A stretch of DNA of 64,000 bases. Origin: an uncultured Schaedlerella sp. GTDB taxonomy: Bacteria; Bacillota; Clostridia; Lachnospirales; Lachnospiraceae. The stretch covers positions 41,253 to 105,252 of the forward strand of contig CAKSAJ010000007.1 in NCBI GenBank assembly GCA_934435195.1. The letters are read 5' to 3'. The position numbers and the translations under genes are program-made. The notes beneath the pieces are model-generated. The model had not been told where the DNA came from, ran no database searches, and was given only the letters and a program-made list of their open reading frames with translations. Positions 16,208 through 24,850 of this stretch are shown here, piece by piece. Positions within the stretch are counted from its first letter, which is position 1. Each line of letters opens with the position of its first letter.

Positions 16208-18073
16208 ATGAGAAAACTAGCATTAGATGATGAGATATTAATGAAAATAGAGAAGCCTGCCCGCTATATCGGAGGGGAAGTGAACTCGGTTATGAAAGAT
16301 AAAGAGAATATAGATGTGCGCTTTGCCATGTGCTTTCCAGATGTATATGAAATCGGAATGTCACATCTGGGCATACAGATTTTGTATGATATGTTTAATC
16401 GTAGAGAAGATGTCTGGTGTGAACGTGTGTATTCTCCATGGACAGATCTTGATAAGATTATGAGAGAAGAGCAGATTCCGCTATTCGCACTGGAATCTCA
16501 GGAACCGGTTAAAAATTTTGATTTTCTTGGAATTACAATTCAGTTTGAAATGTGTTACACAAATATTTTGCAGGTATTAGAATTGAGTCAGATTCCGCTT
16601 CATAGTACAGAACGAACAGAGAAAGATCCTATTGTGATTGGAGGCGGCCCATGTGCTTACAATCCGGAACCACTTGCAGATTTCTTTGATTTATTTTATA
16701 TAGGTGAGGGAGAAACAGTATATGATGAGCTGTTAGATACATATAAAAAATGTAAGTCAGAAGGAAAGAGCAGAAAAGAATTTTTGGAAATGGCAGCAGG
16801 GATTGAAGGTATTTATGTGCCACAGTTCTATGAGCCGGAATATAACGAAGATGGGACATTAAAAGCATTTCATAGAATAAATGAACATGCCCCTGCAAAA
16901 GTGAGAAAACAGGTTGTTATGGATGTGACAGATACAACATATCCGATGAAGCCTGTTGTCCCATATATAAAGGCTACTCAGGACAGAGTGGTTCTTGAAA
17001 TCCAGCGTGGATGTATCAGAGGATGTCGTTTCTGTCAGGCAGGCATGATTTACAGACCGGTTCGCGAACGTAATGTAGAGACATTAAAAGAATATGCAAG
17101 AACAATGTTAGATAGCACCGGACATGAAGAAATTTCACTGAGTTCGTTGAGCTCCAGTGACTATTCACAGCTAGAAGAACTGGTTAATTTTTTAATTGAA
17201 GAATTTCCGGGAAAAGGAATCAATATTTCACTTCCATCACTTCGAATTGATGCATTTTCATTAGATGTCATGAGCAAGGTTCAGGATATTCGGAAGAGCA
17301 GTCTGACGTTTGCTCCGGAGGCTGGTTCTCAGCGTATGAGAAATGTTATCAACAAAGGACTGACAGAAGACGATATTATCAATGGTGCAGGACAGGCATT
17401 TGAAGGCGGCTGGACAAAAGTAAAACTTTATTTTATGCTTGGACTTCCAGGAGAGACGGAAGAAGATATGAAAGAAATCGCACATTTGTCAGAGCGGGTG
17501 GCAAGACGTTATTATGAGATTCCAAAGGAAGAACGTCATGGTAAATGTCAGATTACAGCAAGCTCCTCTTTCTTCGTGCCAAAGCCGTTTACTCCATTCC
17601 AGTGGGCACAAATGTGTACAGCGGAAGAATATATTGAACGTGCACACATAGTACGACATGAATTTCAGGAACAGTTGAACCGTAAGAGCTTGAAATACAA
17701 CTGGCATGAAGCAGATTTGACTGTGTTAGAAGGTGTGTTTGCAAGAGGGGATAGAAAAACAGCAAAAGTATTAGAGGAAGCGTATCGTTTAGGATGTCTG
17801 TATGATTCTTGGTCAGAGAGCTTTAACAATGAGTTGTGGATGCAGGCTTTTGAGAATACTGGAATCGATCCGGCATTTTATAATTTGCGTAAACGTGAGA
17901 TGGATGAATTATTCCCTTGGGATTTCATTGATATAGGTGTGACGAGAAAGTTCTTAGAAAGAGAATGGAATCGTGCCATGAATGGAGAGGTAACACCGAA
18001 CTGCCGTCAGCAGTGTTCAGGCTGCGGGGCAGCACAGTTTGGAGGAGGTGTCTGTTATGAAGGCAAGAATTAA
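16208..18073 (+). CDS. B12-binding domain radical SAM protein (TIGR03960 type)
   Basis: A 621-residue protein of the family that pairs with a DUF2344/TIGR03936 partner. The N-terminal 1-200 is a B12-binding-like fold (DVYEIGMSHLGIQILYDMFN, IGGGPCAYNPEPLADFFD). The radical SAM CX3CX2C motif is Cys269, Cys273 and Cys276 (RGCIRGCRFC). The C-terminus ends in an additional cysteine-rich patch (CRQQCSGCGAAQFGGGVC) that may bind a second cluster. The RBS is AAAGGAGG. It overlaps the next gene by 17 bases, and in many Clostridia the pair precedes RNase G and ribosomal protein L21. A role in RNA or ribosome modification is therefore inferred but not known. Confidence 0.93.
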   Translation: MRKLALDDEILMKIEKPARYIGGEVNSVMKDKENIDVRFAMCFPDVYEIGMSHLGIQILYDMFNRREDVWCERVYSPWTDLDKIMREEQIPLFALESQEPVKNFDFLGITIQFEMCYTNILQVLELSQIPLHSTERTEKDPIVIGGGPCAYNPEPLADFFDLFYIGEGETVYDELLDTYKKCKSEGKSRKEFLEMAAGIEGIYVPQFYEPEYNEDGTLKAFHRINEHAPAKVRKQVVMDVTDTTYPMKPVVPYIKATQDRVVLEIQRGCIRGCRFCQAGMIYRPVRERNVETLKEYARTMLDSTGHEEISLSSLSSSDYSQLEELVNFLIEEFPGKGINISLPSLRIDAFSLDVMSKVQDIRKSSLTFAPEAGSQRMRNVINKGLTEDDIINGAGQAFEGGWTKVKLYFMLGLPGETEEDMKEIAHLSERVARRYYEIPKEERHGKCQITASSSFFVPKPFTPFQWAQMCTAEEYIERAHIVRHEFQEQLNRKSLKYNWHEADLTVLEGVFARGDRKTAKVLEEAYRLGCLYDSWSESFNNELWMQAFENTGIDPAFYNLRKREMDELFPWDFIDIGVTRKFLEREWNRAMNGEVTPNCRQQCSGCGAAQFGGGVCYEGKN

Positions 18074-18806
18074 ATTTAAAAAATATGGTGCGCTTCGTTT
18101 CATCGGACATCTGGATGTTATGCGCTATTTTCAGAAAGTTATGCGTCGTGCACAAATTCCAATTGCATTTACGGGCGGTTATAGTCCACATATGATCATG
18201 TCATTTGCAAGCCCACTTGGAATCGGATTAACCAGCGAGGGTGAGTATTTCGACATTGAACTTACAGAGCCAATTGAAAGTGAAAAGGCTGTACGTCAGA
18301 TGAATGAAGTTGGAGTAGAAGGAATTGAAGTGCTTAGTTTTCGTCAGATTGCAGAAGAAAAGAAAGCAACGGGTATGGCAATCGTTGCAGCAGCAGATTA
18401 TCTGGTAGGACTTAGAAAAGGAATGTTTCCGGATAATTTAGAAGAACTGGTTCAAAATTTTATAGCTCAGGATCAGATTGAAGTTTTGAAACAAACGAAA
18501 AGAAGCGAAAAAGTTGTGGATATTCGACCGATGATCTATCAGATGGAAATGAAAAATGACTGTTCGGATCGTTTTGAAAGTCCGACAGATACCCGTGTGG
18601 TCGCACTTCAACTTGCAGCAGGAAGTGTGGAAAACTTAAAACCTGATTTGGTTATGTCTGCATTTTTGAATTTCGCAGGAATCAAAGATTCCGATGTGAC
18701 ATGTGCATACCATCGAATGGAAATGTATGCAAATACAGCAAAAGAGGGACAACCGCGTAATCTGGTTTCCTTAGAGAACCTTGGAAAAGAAATTGTAGGA
18801 AAGTAG
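18057..18806 (+). CDS. TIGR03936 family radical SAM-linked protein
   Basis: A 249-residue DUF2344 protein, the constant partner of the preceding radical SAM enzyme. In some genomes the two are fused. The start MKARIKFKKYGALRFIGHLDVMRYF and the segment IPIAFTGGYSPHMIMSFASPLGIG are signature blocks. No catalytic cysteine cluster is seen, so it probably acts as a substrate-binding or RNA-binding subunit. ATG 18057 is preferred to an upstream in-frame TTG because GGAGGAGG at 18041-18048 fits it. It overlaps the upstream gene by 17 bases and the next by 1 base. Confidence 0.92.
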   Translation: MKARIKFKKYGALRFIGHLDVMRYFQKVMRRAQIPIAFTGGYSPHMIMSFASPLGIGLTSEGEYFDIELTEPIESEKAVRQMNEVGVEGIEVLSFRQIAEEKKATGMAIVAAADYLVGLRKGMFPDNLEELVQNFIAQDQIEVLKQTKRSEKVVDIRPMIYQMEMKNDCSDRFESPTDTRVVALQLAAGSVENLKPDLVMSAFLNFAGIKDSDVTCAYHRMEMYANTAKEGQPRNLVSLENLGKEIVGK

Positions 18807-20008
18807 TGAAGAAGATGGAACGAAAAATTCTCATGACAAGAGAAGATGGAATTGTTTGGACATATTTTCAAGAGAATGATGAAATAATTGAAATTCATTG
18901 CAATGATATGGAGCAGACAGAGCAACAAACTCCTGTGCTGGGAAATATTTATATTGGTAAGGTGCAGAATATTGTAGCCAATATCGGAGCGGCTTTTATT
19001 GATATTGGAGGCGTAAACTGCTATTACGATATGAGTCAGGCCGAGAATGCACTATTTACAAATAAAATCGGAAAGAAACCATTGTGTATCGGAGATGAGC
19101 TTGTGGTTCAGATAAGCCGGGAGGCGGTAAAAACAAAGGCGCCTACGGTGAGTAGTAATCTGAATTTTACAGGCAGATACGCAGTTTTGACATCGGGCAA
19201 CACAAGAATCGGAGTATCTGCAAAGCTGGCAAAAGCAGAACGTGAAGAGTATAGGCGAAAGCTTGGAGATCTTGCGAATGAAGAATATGGGATTATTGTG
19301 CGGACGAACGCAAAAGATGTTCCATTTGATATTGTTCTGGATGAGATTGAGCAGTTAAAGAAACGATATGAATCAATTAAAGAGCATGCAGTACATAGAA
19401 CCTGTTATTCTTGCTTAGAGATGGCTATGCAGCCATATTTGTCAGGGCTTAAAAATGTGTATACGAATGGTTTGTCAGAAATCCAGGTGGAATGCAAAGA
19501 TTTGTACGAAGAAGTGCGGTCATATTTTGAAAAAGAACAGCCGGAATTGTTAGAAATATTACATTTTTATGAAAATGATAAGTTATCACTTTCAAGTTTA
19601 TATAATCTGCATACAATCAGAGACAGGGCGATGAATGAACGTGTTTGGCTTAAGCATGGCGGATATCTTGTGATACAGCCAACAGAGGCACTGACAGTAA
19701 TCGATGTGAATTCAGGAAAATGTGTTTCAAAGAAAAAGACGCCGGAAACTTATTTGAAATTAAATCTGGAGGCAGCACAAGAGATTGCAAAACAGCTTCG
19801 ACTTCGAAATATTTCCGGAATTATACTGGTTGATTTTATAAATATGGATGACGATGAATTGATGCAGCAGTTGATCAAAGAAATGCGTATCCTGTGTGGC
19901 AAAGATCCTGTTCAGACGACAGTGGTAGATGTAACAGAGTTACAGCTTATGGAAATTACAAGGAAAAAAGTACGAAAACCATTATATGAATGTTGGAGAA
20001 AAAGATGA
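18806..20008 (+). CDS. rng: Ribonuclease G/E family endoribonuclease
   Basis: A 400-residue RNase G-like enzyme, which cleaves single-stranded AU-rich RNA and matures rRNA 5' ends. An S1 domain (about residues 40-125, GNIYIGKVQNIVANIGAAFIDIG) is followed by the 5'-sensor and DNase I-like catalytic part. The two metal-binding aspartates are in VIDVNSGK (about residue 296) and ILVDFINM (about residue 340). It lacks the long C-terminal scaffold of RNase E. GTG 18806 overlaps the stop of the previous gene (TAGTG). An ATG at 18815 is an alternative start, and the choice between them is uncertain. The ATGA overlap at the end couples it to ybaK. Confidence 0.93.
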   Translation: MKKMERKILMTREDGIVWTYFQENDEIIEIHCNDMEQTEQQTPVLGNIYIGKVQNIVANIGAAFIDIGGVNCYYDMSQAENALFTNKIGKKPLCIGDELVVQISREAVKTKAPTVSSNLNFTGRYAVLTSGNTRIGVSAKLAKAEREEYRRKLGDLANEEYGIIVRTNAKDVPFDIVLDEIEQLKKRYESIKEHAVHRTCYSCLEMAMQPYLSGLKNVYTNGLSEIQVECKDLYEEVRSYFEKEQPELLEILHFYENDKLSLSSLYNLHTIRDRAMNERVWLKHGGYLVIQPTEALTVIDVNSGKCVSKKKTPETYLKLNLEAAQEIAKQLRLRNISGIILVDFINMDDDELMQQLIKEMRILCGKDPVQTTVVDVTELQLMEITRKKVRKPLYECWRKR

Positions 20009-20487
20009 GTAAGAAAGAATTAAAAACAAACGCAATGCGTTTGTTAGACCGATTAAAAATACCATATGAATATGAAACTTATGAATGTGATGAATTTGTC
20101 AGTGGCGTGCAGACAGCAGAACAAATCGGACTGCCACATGAACAGGTATATAAGACATTGGTTACAACCGGTAAGAGCGGAGAGCATTATGTTTTTGTGA
20201 TTCCAATAGAAAAAGAATTAAATCTCAAAGAGGCAGCAAAGGCGGTACATGAAAAATCAGTTGAAATGCTGCATGTAAAAGACATTACTAAAGTGACAGG
20301 ATATGTTCGCGGCGGATGTACTGCAATTGGCATGAAAAAGCAGTTTCCGACAGTGATAGACAGTTCAGCAAAGAGTCTGGAAGAAATCTATGTAAGTGGT
20401 GGAAAAATCGGAATGCAGTTAAAACTTGCACCCGAAAATTTGAAAAAAGCTGCAAATGCAGAGTTCGCAGATATTATTTTTCATTAA
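20005..20487 (+). CDS. ybaK: Cys-tRNA(Pro)/Cys-tRNA(Cys) deacylase YbaK
   Basis: A 160-residue trans-editing protein that hydrolyses Cys from mischarged tRNA(Pro). It shows the YbaK/EbsC fold signature: VYKTLVTTGKSGEHYVFVIPIEKELNLKEAAKA, with the catalytic lysine in the YKTLV context, and GYVRGGCTAIGMKKQFPT near residues 96-113. The start ATG 20005 has GGAG 6 bases upstream and shares ATGA with the rng stop. In other Clostridia this place after rng is held by rplU-rpmA; here the operon ends with ybaK. Confidence 0.93.
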   Translation: MSKKELKTNAMRLLDRLKIPYEYETYECDEFVSGVQTAEQIGLPHEQVYKTLVTTGKSGEHYVFVIPIEKELNLKEAAKAVHEKSVEMLHVKDITKVTGYVRGGCTAIGMKKQFPTVIDSSAKSLEEIYVSGGKIGMQLKLAPENLKKAANAEFADIIFH

Positions 20488-20495
20488 AAAGTGGA

Positions 20496-20524
20496 TTTAC
20501 AACTTTGAATTTAGCAGTTATAAT
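20496..20524 (+). promoter_or_regulatory. Sigma-A promoter of aspartokinase
   Basis: TTTACA (20496-20501), 17-base spacer, TATAAT (20519-20524). It lies right after the ybaK stop and gives a leader of about 105 bases. Confidence 0.75.
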
Positions 20525-20597
20525 GTTGAATTGCGGATGCACCATGCATTCATGAAGAAGTAAACCAATGCTTCCGAACAGAACAGGATGATAAAGT

Positions 20598-20618
20598 GTT
20601 GTAAGTATGTATACAACA
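20598..20618 (+). other. Leader hairpin before aspartokinase RBS
   Basis: TGTTGTA (20598-20604) pairs perfectly with TACAACA (20612-20618) around a 7-base loop, ending 6 bases before the Shine-Dalgarno at 20625-20630. The right arm contains TGTATACA (20608-20615), a palindromic core also found in the promoter at 60395. There is no lysine riboswitch here, as the leader is too short. Confidence 0.45.
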
Positions 20619-20637
20619 GTACGTTGGAGGATTGAAA

Positions 20638-21957
20638 ATGAAAAAAGTAGTAAAATTTGGTGGAAGTTCACTGGCAAGCGCAGAACAGTTTAAGAAAGTC
20701 GGAAAGATTATCCGTGCGGATGAATCAAGAAAATTTGTAGTTCCGTCTGCACCGGGAAAAAGATTTTCAAATGATATAAAAGTAACAGACATGTTATATA
20801 GCTGTTATGGAGCGGCAATCCGAGAGAAAAAATTTGTAAATCAATTAGATGATATTCATGCACGATATCAGGAAATCATAGAAGGACTGGATCTGACATT
20901 ATCTTTAGATAAAGAGTTTGAAACAATCCGTGAAGATTTTGGAAAGAAAATCGGCAGAGAGTATGCAGCATCAAGAGGCGAATTTTTAAATGGTAAGATT
21001 ATGGCAGCATATCTCGGGTTTGAATTTGTTGATGCAGCAGAAGTAATTCGATTTAACGAAGATGGAACATTTGATGATGACACTACAAATGAATTGCTTG
21101 CAGAAAGACTGAAAGAATCAAAAGGGGCTGTAATCCCTGGATTTTACGGAGCAACTGAAGCTGGAAGAATTGTTACATTTTCAAGAGGCGGTTCTGATAT
21201 TACAGGTTCTCTTGTTGCACTGGCTGTTTCAGCAGATTTGTATGAGAACTGGACGGATGTATCAGGATGCTTGATCGCAGACCCAAGAATTGTAAAAAAT
21301 CCAAAGCCAATCGATACAATTACATACAAAGAACTTAGAGAGCTGTCATATATGGGAGCAAGTGTATTACATGAAGATGCCATTTTCCCAGTAAGAAAAG
21401 CAGGAATCCCTATCAATATTCGTAATACAAACGCACCGGAAGATAAAGGTACGCTGATTGTAGAGGGAACATGCAGACAGCCTAAATATACAATTACAGG
21501 AATTGCTGGTACAGATGGCTTTGCTTCTGTAACAATTGAAAAAGCAATGATGAACTCAGAAATTGGATTTTGTCGTAAGGTATTGCAAGTGTTTGAGGAT
21601 AATGATATTTCTATCGAGCATATGCCATCAGGAATCGATACAATGACAATTTTTGTACACAAAGATGAATTTGAAGAGAAAGAACAAAAAGTACTTTCAG
21701 AGATTCATAAGGTGGTTAAACCAGATCACATTGAGTTAGAATCAGATTTGGCATTGATTGCAATTGTTGGACGCGGTATGCGTGCAACACGTGGAACAGC
21801 AGGTCGTATTTTCTCTGCATTGGCACATGCACATATCAATGTAAAGATGATCGATCAGGGCTCAAGCGAGCTTAACATCATCGTCGGCGTAAGACATGAT
21901 GATTTTAAAAATGCAATTCGTGCTTTATATGAGATTTTCGTTGAAACACGAATTTAA
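20638..21957 (+). CDS. lysC: Aspartate kinase
   Basis: A 439-residue monofunctional aspartokinase, which phosphorylates aspartate at the head of the lysine, threonine and methionine pathways. The ATP-binding KFGGSSLAS is at residues 5-13, and FSRGGSDITGSL (about 181-192) binds aspartate and ATP. Two C-terminal ACT domains (from about residue 305: TGIAGTDGFASVTIEKAMMNS and LIAIVGRGMRATRGTAGRIFSAL split by a linker) imply feedback control by an amino acid. The start at ATG 20638 has TTGGAGG 8 bases upstream; a TTG at 20632 is too close. It is a single gene with its own promoter. The symbol lysC is by function; the inhibitor (lysine or threonine) cannot be told. Confidence 0.94.
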   Translation: MKKVVKFGGSSLASAEQFKKVGKIIRADESRKFVVPSAPGKRFSNDIKVTDMLYSCYGAAIREKKFVNQLDDIHARYQEIIEGLDLTLSLDKEFETIREDFGKKIGREYAASRGEFLNGKIMAAYLGFEFVDAAEVIRFNEDGTFDDDTTNELLAERLKESKGAVIPGFYGATEAGRIVTFSRGGSDITGSLVALAVSADLYENWTDVSGCLIADPRIVKNPKPIDTITYKELRELSYMGASVLHEDAIFPVRKAGIPINIRNTNAPEDKGTLIVEGTCRQPKYTITGIAGTDGFASVTIEKAMMNSEIGFCRKVLQVFEDNDISIEHMPSGIDTMTIFVHKDEFEEKEQKVLSEIHKVVKPDHIELESDLALIAIVGRGMRATRGTAGRIFSALAHAHINVKMIDQGSSELNIIVGVRHDDFKNAIRALYEIFVETRI

Positions 21958-21982
21958 TACAATTAAGGTGGGATATTGAGAA

Positions 21983-22402
21983 ATGAATATTTTGTTCTTT
22001 TTGAAGCCGAAGAATGACGTAGCATATATTTATGACTACTGTACCCTTCGGCAGGTATTGGAAACGATGGAATTTCACAAATATGCAAGTATTCCAATGC
22101 TGAATAAAGAAGGCGAATATGTTGGGACAATGACAGAAGGGGATCTTCTTTGGGGAATTAAGAACTATACTGATTTGAATGTAAAAAAATCAGAAACAAT
22201 CTTTATCAAGGATTTTCCGCGCAGGGCAGATTATGATGTGGTACGTGCAGATTCTGATATGGAAGATTTGATAAAGAAAGCAATGAATCAAAATTTTGTT
22301 CCGGTTGTAGATGATCAGAATAAATTCATAGGAATCATAACAAGAAAGAGCATCATTGAGTATTGTTTTGAAAATATGAAGCAGATAGAGGGAGTCAACT
22401 AA
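21983..22402 (+). CDS. CBS-domain pair protein
   Basis: A 139-residue protein that is little more than a Bateman module. The first CBS motif covers about residues 12-62 (YASIPMLNKEGEYVGTMTEGDLLW) and the second about 80-130 (FVPVVDDQNKFIGIITRKSIIEYC). Such modules bind adenine nucleotides and act as energy or ligand sensors. There is no fused effector domain, so the partner is unknown. It follows aspartokinase by 25 bases with RBS AAGGTGGG and may be cotranscribed. Confidence 0.88.
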   Translation: MNILFFLKPKNDVAYIYDYCTLRQVLETMEFHKYASIPMLNKEGEYVGTMTEGDLLWGIKNYTDLNVKKSETIFIKDFPRRADYDVVRADSDMEDLIKKAMNQNFVPVVDDQNKFIGIITRKSIIEYCFENMKQIEGVN

Positions 22403-22458
22403 AAACGGAAGAAGTTTTGATAAAAATCGAAAGAATTTTACAGAACACCAGAAAAGAA

Positions 22459-22488
22459 TTGACAGAGATTATAAAAATAGTGTATATT
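22459..22488 (+). promoter_or_regulatory. Sigma-A promoter of tRNA-Thr
   Basis: TTGACA (22459-22464), 18-base spacer, TATATT (22483-22488), about 34 bases before the mature tRNA end. Confidence 0.75.
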
Positions 22489-22521
22489 AATATCGTTGTC
22501 ACATAAGTGGCGACGATATAT

Positions 22522-22594
22522 GCTGCCTTGGCGCAGTCGGTAGCGCGTCGCCTTGGTAAGGCGGAGGCCGGGGGTTCAAGTCCCCTAGGCAGCT
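22522..22594 (+). tRNA. tRNA-Thr (GGT anticodon)
   Basis: Complete cloverleaf of 73 bases: acceptor GCTGCCT pairs perfectly with AGGCAGC, followed by discriminator T. The D arm GCGC/GCGC and the anticodon stem TCGCC/GGCGG enclose loop TTGGTAA, giving anticodon GGT at 22555-22557. The T arm has GGGGG-TTCAAGT-CCCCT. CCA is not encoded. An 11-bp hairpin (22492-22502 with 22507-22517) lies just upstream in the precursor leader. Confidence 0.95.
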
Positions 22595-22602
22595 TTGAAC
22601 TT

Positions 22603-22645
22603 AGCCCTGGAAACACTGATATATGCAGTGTTTCCGGGGCTTTTT
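22603..22645 (+). terminator. Terminator after tRNA-Thr
   Basis: A 16-bp stem (22603-22618 with 22626-22641, one G-T pair) with a 7-base loop, then TTTTT. Confidence 0.9.
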
Positions 22646-22704
22646 AGATCTTGAAATAGAATTCGTAGGAAAAAGTAGGTTGTCCGGGATGTTAATATGC
22701 TTTT

Positions 22705-24036
22705 TTATTTAGAAACGATTCTCCATTTTGAATTGACAAGTAGAAGCTGATACCCACAATAAGAACAACAGCCATTTTTATCAGGGATAAAATTAGCACC
22801 ACAGCGTGGACACTCTTTTTCATTAAAAACTGCCTGCCCTTTTGATTTCATCCGTCTCGGATAACGAGCTCTGTATAGTTTTAGTTCTGTTTTTTTGTTC
22901 TTGCAATTAATCTGATGTTCATTTTGAAGAATTAGTTTGTGAAGTACTGCATGGATAGTGATTGTTGTCTGTTCAGCAGTGTTTTCCACTGCTTTCAACA
23001 ATAATTTATCAATACTGTAAAACAGAGTATCAGGTGTTAACTCAGTATCATTCATAGCTTCATTTATGTCTACAAGTAATATTTTTTCATCGTATCGAAC
23101 AATTTGCTCTGCGAGTCCTTCTGTACGTGCAGCTTTTTTTAGTACACACATCCAAAGAAAAGCAGCCAGTATGACTGTTATTGCAAATGCAGTGCCAAAC
23201 ATGAAGTAATCATTGTGGATAAATCGAAAGCACAAAATTGCCGGCAAGAAGAAAACAAGGAAAGTAGCAGCAACCAGTAAATAATTTGGTGTGTTTGGAT
23301 TTGGCTCCTGATAAACCAAAAAATCTTCTGTCTGCCAGTCAAAAAACTCGCTTTTAATATAGCCACCGCAATAAGGACAATGAGTTTCATTACCTTTTAA
23401 AGAAATTTCAGCACCACAGCTAGGACAAACAATTTTTTGATATTGAGAATAAAATCGCTGTTCTTCGTTTCTGTTTTTACTTCCGACTTCGTCATGACGG
23501 ATATGCCTGGACTGTCTTAACAAGAGTGCACCATAGGAAAAGAAATCTTCATATATAACTTTTCCGGTTTTTTTGTTTAAATATCTGTTTAACACAGCAC
23601 CTTGAAGTACGATTTCGCGCCATTCACGTCCAGCATCACTCCAATGTGTGAAATCCTGTTTTTTATCGTTAGTTTCAGGAAGCTTTGGATAAGCTATACG
23701 AATTTCATGAGTTATATCATGTTCCTTTAGTAGATTAATTTCGTGCTCGATTCTTTTTCGATAAGATTGTCCTATATTTGCTGATGAATTTGGTGTTTTT
23801 CCGGTTTCTAATGAAACTAGTAAGTCTTTAAGTGGAGATAGTATTTTGGAAGGAATTGCTGAAGCATGTAAAAATAATTCGTTCGATTTATTCAGTTTCT
23901 TTTTTACATAAAGAAACCAGAGCCTGGGCTTCATCCATTCGATTTTCCAATCTAAACCATAGCATGTAAGAAGTATAGCCCATATACAGGCCCATAAAAA
24001 TGCAATACCGATTGCGTTTGTCCAAGATAAAATCAT
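22705..24036 (-). CDS. Zinc-ribbon membrane protein, possibly Tim44-like
   Basis: A 443-residue membrane protein. A single N-terminal transmembrane segment (about residues 4-26) is followed by a helical soluble region. The first zinc ribbon, CPSCG...CPYCG, is at about 206-226. Two adjacent transmembrane segments lie at about 255-305. A second soluble region (about 310-400) looks like the alpha/beta fold of Tim44-type transport domains, and a C-terminal ribbon CPRCG...CSYCG starts near 410. The two ribbons frame the membrane hairpin. GAGGTGA on this strand supports the start. It stands alone between tRNA-Thr and dtd. The assignment to the Tim44-like family is from the general layout only, and the function is unknown. 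Confidence 0.7.
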   Translation of the reverse strand: MILSWTNAIGIAFLWACIWAILLTCYGLDWKIEWMKPRLWFLYVKKKLNKSNELFLHASAIPSKILSPLKDLLVSLETGKTPNSSANIGQSYRKRIEHEINLLKEHDITHEIRIAYPKLPETNDKKQDFTHWSDAGREWREIVLQGAVLNRYLNKKTGKVIYEDFFSYGALLLRQSRHIRHDEVGSKNRNEEQRFYSQYQKIVCPSCGAEISLKGNETHCPYCGGYIKSEFFDWQTEDFLVYQEPNPNTPNYLLVAATFLVFFLPAILCFRFIHNDYFMFGTAFAITVILAAFLWMCVLKKAARTEGLAEQIVRYDEKILLVDINEAMNDTELTPDTLFYSIDKLLLKAVENTAEQTTITIHAVLHKLILQNEHQINCKNKKTELKLYRARYPRRMKSKGQAVFNEKECPRCGANFIPDKNGCCSYCGYQLLLVNSKWRIVSK

Positions 24037-24222
24037 TTGATCACCTCGATTTCCTTTTGGTTAGAATCAACTAAGTTTAGATTTCTATTGTACTAGATTG
24101 ATTATATTATCACATGTTTTTAAGTATCTGACACTAGCACTTGCGATAGCAATAAAATATATAGTAAAAAAATACAGTGCACAAGCTATGCCTGCACACC
24201 GTATCTTTTTTTGTTATCAATT

Positions 24223-24669
24223 TTATAATTTTTCAGAATCTAAAATGATTGTAAACGGACCATCATTTACGAGGGATATCTTCATATCTGCACCAAAACT
24301 TCCGGTTTCTACAATGTCAACCTGTTCTCTGCATTTGGAGATGATATATTCGTAGAGAGCGTTTGCTTTATCTGGATTACCGGCATCTACAAAACTCGGG
24401 CGGTTACCTTTTTTACAATTTGCGTAAAGAGTAAATTGTGAAATTAAAAGAAGTTCTCCATTGACATCTGCTAAAGATAGATTTGTCTTTCCGTTTTCAT
24501 CTTCAAAAATACGAAGTCCAATCAGCTTGCGGATTAATTTATCTGCAATTTCTTCTGTGTCTGATTCGGCTACACCAATTAAAACCATAAAGCCCTTTCC
24601 AATTTGTCCAATGACCGTGCCATCAACAGAAACAGAAGATTCGGTAACTCTTTGTATTACAAATTTCAT
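24223..24669 (-). CDS. dtd: D-aminoacyl-tRNA deacylase
   Basis: A 148-residue DTD, which hydrolyses D-amino acids (such as D-Tyr) and glycine from mischarged tRNAs. The family motifs are all present: MKFVIQRV at the N-terminus, SQFTLYA (about residues 77-83), KGNRPSF, and the C-terminal NDGPFTI in which the Gly-Pro pair gives chiral proofreading. AGGAGG lies 10 bases upstream of the ATG on this strand. It is a single gene between the zinc-ribbon protein and glnS. Confidence 0.97.
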   Translation of the reverse strand: MKFVIQRVTESSVSVDGTVIGQIGKGFMVLIGVAESDTEEIADKLIRKLIGLRIFEDENGKTNLSLADVNGELLLISQFTLYANCKKGNRPSFVDAGNPDKANALYEYIISKCREQVDIVETGSFGADMKISLVNDGPFTIILDSEKL

Positions 24670-24692
24670 CTTAAATAAATCCTCCTTGGATA

Positions 24693-24716
24693 AAAATAAA
24701 GCGTTGGCTTTATTTT
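24693..24716 (-). other. Perfect hairpin upstream of the dtd RBS
   Basis: AAAATAAAGC (24693-24702) and GCTTTATTTT (24707-24716) form a perfect 10-bp stem with a 4-base loop, a few bases above the dtd Shine-Dalgarno. It is A/T-flanked on both sides and could end transcription in either direction or form a leader structure. Confidence 0.45.
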
Positions 24717-24850
24717 ATCGTGTGCTGTGAAAAAAGTCTATAAAAACATGAAACATTTTGTTGCAAAATATAATTTGTAAGTAAGTAAAATGTTAAGCGA
24801 TTGTCCTAAAAATAAAAGGCTTTTGTAAGCCAGAAAGATATGGTGAGCAT

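Noticed and set aside
20525..20637. Lysine riboswitch before aspartokinase
   Set aside because: The leader of about 105 bases is too short for a lysine riboswitch, and only one small hairpin is present.
22395..22616. Antisense frame through tRNA-Thr
   Set aside because: It runs through the tRNA gene and its promoter; chance frame.
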